A program made the translations under genes and the position numbers. The notes below the pieces were generated by a model that saw nothing but the letters and a program-made list of their open reading frames with translations, was not told the origin of the DNA and did not search any database. 64,000 bases of DNA from the NCBI RefSeq assembly GCF_022810765.1, contig NZ_CP094494.1, forward strand, positions 1,736,001 through 1,800,000. Direction: 5' to 3'. Source of the stretch: Winogradskyella sp. MH6 (GTDB lineage: Bacteria > Bacteroidota > Bacteroidia > Flavobacteriales > Flavobacteriaceae). Within the stretch, counting starts at the first letter, position 1, and every line of letters starts with the position of its first letter. Positions 7,383 through 16,120 of this stretch are shown one piece after another.

Positions 7383-9635
7383 ATGAAATCAAGTTTCATC
7401 TTCTCGTATGTCCTAGTGCTATTTTGGACTTTATTTAATCATCTACATTTATTTATTTCTACACCAAAGAGTAATGATTTAAAAACATATAAAACGGCTA
7501 TATCTAAAACTGTGATGAATTTTACTAGCCAAGGACAATTACGTTTGTCTTTATATGAGAGTAGTGCATTGGGAAACAATGAGTCTCCAGCAGACGGATT
7601 GTTGATTTTTTTTGATACTGAAGGTAATAATGATGTTGATATTAACGATGCGTTAGATATTCCTAACCTAGACGAAAATTTTTCAACTAACAATAATGGA
7701 GTTTTGTTGAGTATTGAAAGCAGGGCTACTCCAATAGATGAAGAAGAGATTCAATTAGAAGTAAATACTTACAGAAGCACCAACTACACAATAGTAGCAG
7801 AAGGTATCTCTATGCAATGTGCAACAGCATTCTTATATGATGACTATCTAGGTATATCTATCGAAATTCCGCAAAGCGGAACAGCCAATTACGATTATTC
7901 CATTATTTCTGGAGTGTCTGCTTCTATTGCAAATAATCGATTTAAAATAATATTTGCTGCCGATGCTTCCCAACTTACTTGGAACGGTTCGGTCTCTGAT
8001 GACTGGAACAATTCAGATAACTGGACACCGAATGAAGTGCCTGGTTTATGTTCAGAGGTAACAATACCTGAAACAGAAAGGTCTCCCCAAATTTTAGAAG
8101 ATATGACCATTGCTGCCTTAAATATTAATAGTGGTATTAATTTAACTGTACCTAATGGAAAAACTCTAAATGTATCTGGCGATTTAAATATGTATTCTGA
8201 ATCGGATTCGTATTCAGGTTTAATTGTAAAAGGCACAATTACAGTAGAAGGAACTGCAAAATACCATAGATATGCCAATTCAGAATCAAATGATCGAGAT
8301 TTAATTGCTCCTCCGTTAACAGGGCAAAGTTGGACTTCTTTTTTGGCTAACGATAATAATTACAACTCCAATATCCTATTTAATAATGGTGTTGAACCAC
8401 CAAATACAGTTTACCTATTTGGCCCCTTTGAAAAAGGTAATACAGACGACTATTTAGTATACAACTATAACACTACAGAGACATTAGATTCAGGCAAAGG
8501 TTACAGAGTAGCAACCAACACTTCTACAAATGAAGCCAATGGTGAGCCCTTGATTTTTACAGGAACAATTGTAACGAGTTCTGTTAATGTAACCATTGAG
8601 AATGATTTTACTGGTAATTTTCCAGAATGGAATCTTATAGGCAACCCTTACACTTCTTATATAGATGTTAATGCTTTTTTAAATCATGTAGGGTCTGTTT
8701 CAGGTGTGTCAAATCTAAGTTTATTGGGTGAGGATACTGCGGCTATATATGGATATGATGCAAATGACACAGATGAGTCAGGAAGTAATTGGACCATAAC
8801 TAATTTGCTTGAAGGCCCAGATGTAATAGCTCCTGGTCAAGGCTTTTTTGTGTCGTCAAAATTATCATCTGCAAATTTAGAATTTACACCAAATATGCAG
8901 GTTGAAAGTCATTCAGATGATTTTATTATTGGCAGAACATCAAATGATGTCGATTTTGTTAAAATCAGGCTAAACTCATTATCTGATAGTTGTACAACAT
9001 CAATCTATTTTCATAACAATGCAAGTTTAGGATTAGATATAGGATATGATGCAGCTGTTTTTGGAGGTAGCGTATCTGATTTTGCATTGTACTCTCATTT
9101 GGTAGAAAATAATGAAGGTACTCCAATGGCAATACAAGCTGTTAATTCTAGTGATACATTAGATATTATTATTCCTTTAGGTGTAAACTCAAATCAAGAT
9201 GAGGAATTAAGATTTAGCATTGCTGAAATAGCATTACCAAGCACTATTAATATTTATCTTGAAGATGCTATTACCAATACAACAACTCTATTGAACAATA
9301 CAGATTATGTGGTGTTGCCAGAAATAACACTTTTAGGAACAGGACGTTTCTTTTTAAGGATTACTGAGAGTGTGCTATCAACTATACAAAATAATTTAGA
9401 CTCCTTAAATGTCTTTGTTGTAAATAGCACAAAAGAGTTAATTGTAAAAGGGCAGTTGCAAGAAAGTACAACATTGACTTTGTACGATTTGTATGGAAGA
9501 GAAGTATTTTTATCAGAACTTGATTCATCTATTTATGACAATCGTATTGACATATCTTCACTTAATGGAGGTGCTTACATTATATATCTTCAAAGCGATA
9601 AATGGCAAAAATCAATAAAAGCTGTTATTGATTAA
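7383..9635 (+). CDS. T9SS-secreted surface protein, function unknown
   Basis: This 750-aa secreted protein has a hydrophobic N-terminal signal (residues about 1-26), a long Asn/Thr/Ser-rich beta-sheet body, and a C-terminal type A T9SS sorting domain (about 670-750, LNVFVVNSTKELIVKG, then LYDLYGREV and LNGGAYIIYL). An internal segment near residue 200 (LTWNGSVSDDWNNSDNW) is a motif often seen in large flavobacterial surface proteins. No catalytic motif was recognised. It should be exported across the outer membrane and attached to the surface or released. It precedes the membrane regulator and the glucan operon and shares an upstream motif with the regulator, so a role in glucan binding or sensing is possible but unproven. 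Confidence 0.8.
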   Translation: MKSSFIFSYVLVLFWTLFNHLHLFISTPKSNDLKTYKTAISKTVMNFTSQGQLRLSLYESSALGNNESPADGLLIFFDTEGNNDVDINDALDIPNLDENFSTNNNGVLLSIESRATPIDEEEIQLEVNTYRSTNYTIVAEGISMQCATAFLYDDYLGISIEIPQSGTANYDYSIISGVSASIANNRFKIIFAADASQLTWNGSVSDDWNNSDNWTPNEVPGLCSEVTIPETERSPQILEDMTIAALNINSGINLTVPNGKTLNVSGDLNMYSESDSYSGLIVKGTITVEGTAKYHRYANSESNDRDLIAPPLTGQSWTSFLANDNNYNSNILFNNGVEPPNTVYLFGPFEKGNTDDYLVYNYNTTETLDSGKGYRVATNTSTNEANGEPLIFTGTIVTSSVNVTIENDFTGNFPEWNLIGNPYTSYIDVNAFLNHVGSVSGVSNLSLLGEDTAAIYGYDANDTDESGSNWTITNLLEGPDVIAPGQGFFVSSKLSSANLEFTPNMQVESHSDDFIIGRTSNDVDFVKIRLNSLSDSCTTSIYFHNNASLGLDIGYDAAVFGGSVSDFALYSHLVENNEGTPMAIQAVNSSDTLDIIIPLGVNSNQDEELRFSIAEIALPSTINIYLEDAITNTTTLLNNTDYVVLPEITLLGTGRFFLRITESVLSTIQNNLDSLNVFVVNSTKELIVKGQLQESTTLTLYDLYGREVFLSELDSSIYDNRIDISSLNGGAYIIYLQSDKWQKSIKAVID

Positions 9636-9761
9636 TGAACTATTAAAATTCTTTATTTATGCTTAAAGTTTTTAGTTTGAAAGTGTATTTTTAAATACTT
9701 TTAAAGTAAGTCTTGGTTATAATACCTCTACAAAAATTCTCAAAGTCCTTATATTTACCTA

Positions 9762-9785
9762 TATTAGTACCTTAACATTAATGTT
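9762..9785 (+). promoter_or_regulatory. Motif copy 2 with palindrome, upstream of the membrane regulator
   Basis: TATTAGTACCTTAACATTAA (9762-9781) matches the motif at 7175-7194 at 17 of 20 positions. It overlaps a perfect 12-bp palindrome AACATTAATGTT (9774-9785), which ends 46 bp before the regulator ATG. It may be an autoregulatory binding site. Confidence 0.4.
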
Positions 9786-9831
9786 GTGTTAGTGTTTTTT
9801 TGACTTTAATCAAGATTATTGATTTACAATA

Positions 9832-12630
9832 ATGATAAGCAGAAAGGTACTGTTACTTGTTTTTACAATCTCATCCATTATTTATGGCCAAGAGATTCCT
9901 CCTATTCAGATTTTTACAACTCAAGACTATAAGGCTGAAGACCAAAATTGGGATATTTCTCAAGACGATGAAGGCGTGGTTTATTTTGCTAATAATAAAG
10001 GCTTGTTAAGATATAATGGAGCGAGATGGGAATTGTTTCCAAATCCTAACCAATCTATTTTAAGATCTGTTAATGTTATCAATGCTAAGATCTATACAGG
10101 TAGTTACATGGATTTTGGTTATTGGGAGAAAAATAGCTTCGGTGGTTTGGTTTATACATCTTTAATAGATCGCTATGGTGTTCAGCCAAAAGAAGATGAA
10201 CAGTTTTGGGATATTGTAGAGATAGATAATTATATCTTATTTCAATCATTAGACAGGATATATATATACAATTTAGGTGCTAATGATTTTAAAATTATTG
10301 ATTCTAACCAGCGGATAAATAAAATTTTCAAAGTTGATAAAACAATATATTTTCAAAAAAATGGAAGTGGGATTTATGAGATTTTAAATGGTGAAGAAAA
10401 GCTTATCCTGCCATCAAATAAATTTCATGATAATGAGATTATCAATATGTATAATGTTGATGAATCTCTATTGTTAGTAACCAAAGAAAATGGTATTTAT
10501 AATTATAAAAACGGAGAAGTTTCTACATGGAATAACAAAGTAAATGAAGAACTTAAAAATTTAAGTATTTACAGTAGTATAAGGCTTAATGATGGTAGTT
10601 TTATTTTTGGCACAATTTCAGAAGGGATTTTACAAATAAGTCCTAATGGAGACAAAATCTTGCAAATTAACCAATCAGGTGGTTTAAGTAACAACACCGT
10701 GTTGTCGGCTTATGCAGGCAATAAAGGTGATTTGTGGTTAGGATTAGACAACGGTATTAATTGTGTAAATCTAAAGTCTCCCTATAGCGTTTATAAAGAT
10801 AAACAAGGTGTCTTAGGAACTATATATGCATCTATAAAAGTTGGTGATAATCTATATTTAGGTACCAATCAAGGGCTTTTTTATAAGAATGTATCTAAAG
10901 ATTCTAAGTTTAGTTTTGTCGAAAAAACCAAAGGTCAGGTATGGAGTTTAAAGTTTATGAAAGGAACCTTATTTTGTGGTCATGATAAGGGTACTTTTGT
11001 GCTTAAGGATGATAAAGCAGAACTCTTGAATGGTGAAATAGGATCTTGGATATTAAATGAAATAGAAGATAATCCAAATTTAATTTTGCAAGGAGGTTAT
11101 GAAGGGTTGAGCGTGTTAGAATTGCAAAATGGAACATGGACTTTTAGAAATAAAATTGAAGGTTTTGATATGTCTTCTAGATATTTTGAATTTATAAATT
11201 CAAATGAATTATTGGTCAACCATGAATATAAGGGTGTTTACAAAGTAAAAATAAACTCAGATTATAGTAAGGTTTTAGACTTTAAAAAATTAGATGTAGA
11301 AGAAGGTTCTAAATCGAGCATTGCTAAATATCAAAACAATATTCTATATAGCAATAAAAATGGTGTTTATAACTACAATAGCCAAACATCAAAGTTTGTA
11401 AAGAACGATGAATTGAGCGCTTTAATTGAAGGTGATAACTATTTGTCTGGCAAATTAGTTTATGAAGAGCGTAGCAATAGGTTGTGGATGTTTAATAAAA
11501 GCAGTATTCTTTACGTAGAGCCAGGTAAACTTTCAGAAAAACCAAAGGTTAATTACATTCCATTATCTTATGAGCTTAGAAACAGTAAAGTTGGCTATGA
11601 AAATATTCTCAGTATAGATAATGACCAGTATCTAATTGGCGCTAATGATGGTTATTTGGTTGTAGAATTAGATAAGCTTAATCATAGCCCTATTCAAGTT
11701 AATATAGATAACATATCATTTAGTTCTTTACACAATAAATCTGTGGATTTGGGAGTAAATGAACCTGCGGAACTAGAAAACAAGAATAATAGTATCTTTT
11801 TAAAATATAGTGTAACAGATTTTAATAAGTTTTCAAACACTCAGTACAAATATCGATTAGTTGGTATTTATGATAGCTGGAGTAATTGGTCAACTAAATC
11901 CGAAGTTCACTTTGAGAATCTCCCACACGGTAATTACACATTTGAAGTTAAGGCTCAATTAGGGAGAATAGAATCTAATAATACAGCCACATACAATTTT
12001 ACAATACTAAAACCATGGTACCTTAAGCCAATGGCAATTGTAACTTATACTGTTCTGGGATTATTGCTTTTGTTCTTAATACAATATTTTAATAGTAGAT
12101 ATTATAAAAAGCAAAAGCAAAAACTATTAGAAAAAAAGGAAAGAGAACTAGAACTCGAGCAACTAGAAAATCAAAGACAGCTCATTCAATTTAAAAACAA
12201 AAATCTTCAGTTAGATATTGAGAATAAGAATAGAGAGCTTGGTACTGCTACCATGAATTTGGTTAAACGAAATGAACTATTAAACAACATCAAAGAGAGA
12301 TTGTCTCAAAGCAAATCTTTAGATGATGTAAAAGGTGTTGTAAAATTGATAAACTCTAACTTAAACAATACCAGTGATTGGAAACTATTTGAAGAAGCAT
12401 TTAATAATGTAGACAAAGATTTCATGAAGCGTATAAAGTCACTTCATCCGTCTATAACACCAAATGACTTAAGGTTGTGTGCTTATTTAAGGTTAAACCT
12501 TTCGTCCAAAGAAATAGCACCACTATTAAATATATCTCATAAAAGTGTAGAGGTTAAACGATATCGTTTGCGTAAAAAAATGGGATTAGACCATGAGCAA
12601 AGTCTTACAGACTATATTTTGGATTTGTAA
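9832..12630 (+). CDS. Membrane-tethered propeller/Y_Y_Y sensor with LuxR-type HTH
   Basis: This 932-aa one-component regulator starts with a signal peptide (MISRKVLLLVFTISSIIYGQ). A periplasmic beta-propeller of two-component-regulator-propeller type repeats follows (for example LWLGLDNGINCV and YLGTNQGLFY). A Y_Y_Y domain lies at about 656-724 (YRLVGIYDSWSNWS), one transmembrane helix at about 733-756, a charged coiled coil at about 757-850 and a C-terminal LuxR-type helix-turn-helix at about 870-932 (SSKEIAPLLNISHKSVEVKR). Unlike hybrid two-component systems it has no kinase or receiver domain, so ligand binding outside must reach DNA through the membrane. It lies directly before the glucan operon and is the best candidate for its activator. 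Confidence 0.9.
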   Translation: MISRKVLLLVFTISSIIYGQEIPPIQIFTTQDYKAEDQNWDISQDDEGVVYFANNKGLLRYNGARWELFPNPNQSILRSVNVINAKIYTGSYMDFGYWEKNSFGGLVYTSLIDRYGVQPKEDEQFWDIVEIDNYILFQSLDRIYIYNLGANDFKIIDSNQRINKIFKVDKTIYFQKNGSGIYEILNGEEKLILPSNKFHDNEIINMYNVDESLLLVTKENGIYNYKNGEVSTWNNKVNEELKNLSIYSSIRLNDGSFIFGTISEGILQISPNGDKILQINQSGGLSNNTVLSAYAGNKGDLWLGLDNGINCVNLKSPYSVYKDKQGVLGTIYASIKVGDNLYLGTNQGLFYKNVSKDSKFSFVEKTKGQVWSLKFMKGTLFCGHDKGTFVLKDDKAELLNGEIGSWILNEIEDNPNLILQGGYEGLSVLELQNGTWTFRNKIEGFDMSSRYFEFINSNELLVNHEYKGVYKVKINSDYSKVLDFKKLDVEEGSKSSIAKYQNNILYSNKNGVYNYNSQTSKFVKNDELSALIEGDNYLSGKLVYEERSNRLWMFNKSSILYVEPGKLSEKPKVNYIPLSYELRNSKVGYENILSIDNDQYLIGANDGYLVVELDKLNHSPIQVNIDNISFSSLHNKSVDLGVNEPAELENKNNSIFLKYSVTDFNKFSNTQYKYRLVGIYDSWSNWSTKSEVHFENLPHGNYTFEVKAQLGRIESNNTATYNFTILKPWYLKPMAIVTYTVLGLLLLFLIQYFNSRYYKKQKQKLLEKKERELELEQLENQRQLIQFKNKNLQLDIENKNRELGTATMNLVKRNELLNNIKERLSQSKSLDDVKGVVKLINSNLNNTSDWKLFEEAFNNVDKDFMKRIKSLHPSITPNDLRLCAYLRLNLSSKEIAPLLNISHKSVEVKRYRLRKKMGLDHEQSLTDYILDL

Positions 12631-12652
12631 GTTGTGTTAATCTTCTTTTACT

Positions 12653-12672
12653 ACCTATACATTACCTATACA
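12653..12672 (+). repeat. Direct repeat ACCTATACA x2, period 11 bp
   Basis: ACCTATACA occurs at 12653-12661 and 12664-12672, spaced by one helical turn, just after the regulator stop and 245 bp before the glucan operon. The geometry suits tandem binding of an HTH dimer. The rest of the 286-bp gap is AT-rich without a consensus promoter. Confidence 0.4.
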
Positions 12673-12787
12673 AGTACAGATTACAACACTACAATATACT
12701 TTATTAAGTCAATGCAAAATGCTTAAAATGCTAGGTTTAACAGCTTTTTAATATGGTATTCTTAAATTTTAGGGTGTTTTTTTGAAA

Positions 12788-12802
12788 TGTATGTTTTTTG
12801 TA
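12788..12802 (+). promoter_or_regulatory. 15-bp element shared by two glucan-locus promoters (copy 1)
   Basis: TGTATGTTTTTTGTA begins 129 bp before the ATG at 12917. The identical 15-mer begins 125 bp before the ATG at 28510. Identical sequence at nearly identical distance in the only two long intergenic gaps of the locus suggests a shared promoter or activator element. Confidence 0.5.
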
Positions 12803-12916
12803 TAGTCTTTTTTTGAGATTTCTATAATTATTTATTTTAAGTTGCAATAACTATTAAACCGGAATATTGTATAGATATCTTTTTCAGTACAATTCTCTAA
12901 AATTTAAGATATAACT

Positions 12917-15900
12917 ATGGTAAACAATCTTTTAAGGCTATTTGCATTTCTACTGTCTGTGAGCTTTGCTTTTGCTCAATCAGCTAAAGTGTCGGTTGAA
13001 AGTAATTCAGAGGGGCAAAAATTAGTTGTCAACGGAAAACCATTTATGATTAATGGTATGAATTGGGATTATGTTCCAATAGGTACTAATGTTGTTGATG
13101 CAGAATTCTACAAAAAATCTGATGATATTATAAAAGCAGGTTTAGATGCAGAAATGGCATTACTTCAAAATATGAATGTTAATGTCATAAGACAATACGT
13201 GGGTGTACCAGCCAAGTGGATAAAATACATTTACGAAAACTATGGCATTCATACCATGTTAAACGATTCGTTTGGTCGTTATGGTCTTACTATAGATGGT
13301 GTATGGACGCCAATTACTGACTACAAAGACGAGCGCACAAAGGAGCTGCTGATGTCAGAAATTACCAATATGGTAACCGAATATAAAAATACACCTGGTA
13401 TTTTACTGTATCTCATAGGAAATGAAAATAACTATGGCTTGTTTTGGCAAGGAGCAGAAACTGAAGATTTTCCAGATGGTGAAGAAAAAATCAATGCTGT
13501 AGGTGAGCTTAGAGGAAGACCAATGTATAAATTGATGAACGAAGCAGCAAAGAAAATGAAAGCCATAGATCCTAATCATCCTGTGGCAATATGTAATGGT
13601 GATCTTTTGTTTTTAGAAATAATAGCACAAGAATGTCCAGATGTGGATATCTATGGAACCAACATGTATAGAGGTGAATCCTTTGGTGATGCATTTCAGC
13701 GTGTAAAAAAGGAATACGGAAAACCTATTATGTTTACTGAGTTTGGTTCAGATGCTTTTAATGCTGTAGAAAATCAGGAAGATCAAAAGATGCAAGCCTT
13801 TTACATGAAATCTAACTGGAAAGAGATTTACGAAAATGCAGCAGGTTTAGGTAAAGCAAACAACTCTTTAGGTGGGTTTACATTTCAATTCTCTGACGGA
13901 TGGTGGAAAGCAGGTTTTGATGATAGAAAAGATGCAGATACACACCAAACAGAATCTACATGGAATGCTGGAGGTTACAAATGGGATGAAGCTTATCCTG
14001 GTGCTAATAATATGAACGAAGAATGGTTTGGTATTTGCGCAAAAGGACCAACAAACGAAAGAGGGCTTTATACATTATACCCTAGAGCTGCCTATTACAC
14101 GTTAAAAGATGCTCATAGTTTAGACCCTTATGCTGAAGGAGTAAATTTAGATTTCATAAATAATTATTTCAACAACATTAACTTAATGGATGCCGTACTT
14201 AGAGCTAGAGGAGATAAAGCTGCTTTGGGCGAAAATGAATTGGAGAAAATTAGGTTAAGTCGTTTAACAGCGCAATTCACAACATTCAACACAGGTGGAA
14301 GTTTAATTACCACACCCGAAACGGCAGATCAATCACAAAATACATATCCAAATCAATTGGGCTTTGATCATATGCAATCCTATTTTGTTGGTGTAGAAGG
14401 TAAGCCTAATGCTAGCATGAGAGCAGAAGCTACATTCAATATACTTGGTAATGTAGCAGACAATCCTATTAACGAGATTTTTTATGAAAATGTAAATAGA
14501 CCATATACTGTACAAGATGCAAATACAGGCGAAAATGTTACAATAGCAGACAATAACAGAATTAGACTATACCAAGCGGAATTTGAGTGGAATCATAAAG
14601 ATTTTGATTTACGAGGGTTTTATCGTACAGGTCATTATCATTGGGCTTACGAAGGGGATTTCTTTAACCTTTATCCAGAAGCAAATTATGGTCCAAACTT
14701 AGATATTTATAATGGGGAAATTTTAGGAATTGAAGTAGATGCCAAAGGAAAATTAGACGGACTTAAAGCAGCATTTGGACCGCAACTATGGTGGGGCGCA
14801 AACCCAACAGCTTTATTAAAGTATCAACGTAAGTTCGGAAAATGGGATGTAACAGGTATTTATCATAGAGATTTAGATACAGGTTTAGAATTTGATGCAA
14901 CTGGCCGTCGAGTACTAGATGCCAACCAAGTAAGAAGTGGTATCATTCCACCATGGCCAACAGAAAGAGCAACACTAGTTGTAGAACGCAAATTTGGTAA
15001 GTTTGATGTTACCGTTGGTGGTATTTGGGGGGGAAGCCCTCTAAATGGTAGTACATTTCAAGACATTAATGACAACAATCAAGTTGTTGAAGATAAGGTT
15101 TCTGGTAGTGATAATTGGGGTGGTAAAGCCAAGGTTACATACCAAGGAGGTCGCTTTAATTGGTATGGGCAAGCCTCTTACATGGGAATAGTAGCTGGAG
15201 GTGGCACAGATCAAACACAAACTTTTACAGGGTGGAAGTTAAAAGATAGTGGTAGTGGAAATATGGTAAATGCCTTAACCGGATTCACTTACTCATTCGG
15301 TGATTTTCAAATTGCACCAAACTTTATGTACCAAGAACCATTGGTAGACCCTATTCCAAATAATTTTGGAGGAGCAGCTCGATTGAGAAACTTTATAGAT
15401 GATCCATTTGCAGTAAGAAATGGAAACAGAGAAATGTTTGGTTCTGAAATTTTGCTAACATACGATCCAACACCAGGTACTTGGATGTACCAATGGGATA
15501 ATGACAGAGCCGAAGATGCAAAATTTGCGATGAACTTAGGTTTTGTCTATCGTCGTTTACCAACCGCAATGGATGCTCACATAGGATTCTTGGCAGACCG
15601 TACCTTCTTTGCCTTTCCAAATTCTGCGCCAGCTGAAGATCTTTGGGAAGTACATTCTAGAATGGTATCTAAGTTAAGTCCAGATCTTGGCATTATTGGT
15701 AACTTCTACTATGGTAATGGGCAAGGTAATGGAGATTCTGATAGAACAATAACACGTTTTGGAGCAGACGTGAGAGCTATATATAGAAAAAATATGTTAC
15801 AAGCTCATGTAAAAGTTAATGATTGGGGACCTTTTGATTACCATAGAGATTTTAACCTTACGTTCCCGTTACAATTAATGCTAGACTTATCTACCTCGAT

Positions 15901-16108
15901 AGGAAAACCTGATTGGTTCATATTACCAAGTACTAGAATAGGTGTTCGAGGAACTTGGAGATCCCTTAATGAATTTTCACCAAGATATGCTCCGTTGGCT
16001 ACACCAGCAGGAACATTTAATGCACCTCCAACTTTAAGTACTGAAGGATTCCCAAATGGTTCAGAATGGGAAATAAGAACTTACATACACATCAATATCG
16101 GAAAATAA
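12917..16108 (+). CDS. Glycosidase (clan GH-A-like) fused to an outer-membrane beta-barrel
   Basis: This 1063-aa protein has a signal peptide (about 1-21). Residues about 35-410 form a TIM-barrel glycosidase resembling the GH2/GH5 clan: acid/base Glu is likely E170 in YLIGNENNYG and the nucleophile E275 in IMFTEFGSDA. From about residue 445 to the end the protein changes to alternating polar/hydrophobic strands rich in Gly, Trp and Tyr (FDLRGFYRTGHYHWAYEG, FGKFDVTVGGIWGG), and ends YIHINIGK, a typical outer-membrane barrel C-terminus. The predicted product is an outer-membrane-embedded enzyme whose catalytic domain faces periplasm or surface. It is first in a tightly spaced glucan operon (12 bp to the next gene). 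The exact CAZy family is not assigned. I do not know of a characterised enzyme with this architecture. Confidence 0.8.
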   Translation: MVNNLLRLFAFLLSVSFAFAQSAKVSVESNSEGQKLVVNGKPFMINGMNWDYVPIGTNVVDAEFYKKSDDIIKAGLDAEMALLQNMNVNVIRQYVGVPAKWIKYIYENYGIHTMLNDSFGRYGLTIDGVWTPITDYKDERTKELLMSEITNMVTEYKNTPGILLYLIGNENNYGLFWQGAETEDFPDGEEKINAVGELRGRPMYKLMNEAAKKMKAIDPNHPVAICNGDLLFLEIIAQECPDVDIYGTNMYRGESFGDAFQRVKKEYGKPIMFTEFGSDAFNAVENQEDQKMQAFYMKSNWKEIYENAAGLGKANNSLGGFTFQFSDGWWKAGFDDRKDADTHQTESTWNAGGYKWDEAYPGANNMNEEWFGICAKGPTNERGLYTLYPRAAYYTLKDAHSLDPYAEGVNLDFINNYFNNINLMDAVLRARGDKAALGENELEKIRLSRLTAQFTTFNTGGSLITTPETADQSQNTYPNQLGFDHMQSYFVGVEGKPNASMRAEATFNILGNVADNPINEIFYENVNRPYTVQDANTGENVTIADNNRIRLYQAEFEWNHKDFDLRGFYRTGHYHWAYEGDFFNLYPEANYGPNLDIYNGEILGIEVDAKGKLDGLKAAFGPQLWWGANPTALLKYQRKFGKWDVTGIYHRDLDTGLEFDATGRRVLDANQVRSGIIPPWPTERATLVVERKFGKFDVTVGGIWGGSPLNGSTFQDINDNNQVVEDKVSGSDNWGGKAKVTYQGGRFNWYGQASYMGIVAGGGTDQTQTFTGWKLKDSGSGNMVNALTGFTYSFGDFQIAPNFMYQEPLVDPIPNNFGGAARLRNFIDDPFAVRNGNREMFGSEILLTYDPTPGTWMYQWDNDRAEDAKFAMNLGFVYRRLPTAMDAHIGFLADRTFFAFPNSAPAEDLWEVHSRMVSKLSPDLGIIGNFYYGNGQGNGDSDRTITRFGADVRAIYRKNMLQAHVKVNDWGPFDYHRDFNLTFPLQLMLDLSTSIGKPDWFILPSTRIGVRGTWRSLNEFSPRYAPLATPAGTFNAPPTLSTEGFPNGSEWEIRTYIHINIGK

Positions 16109-16120
16109 AAAGCTATAGAA

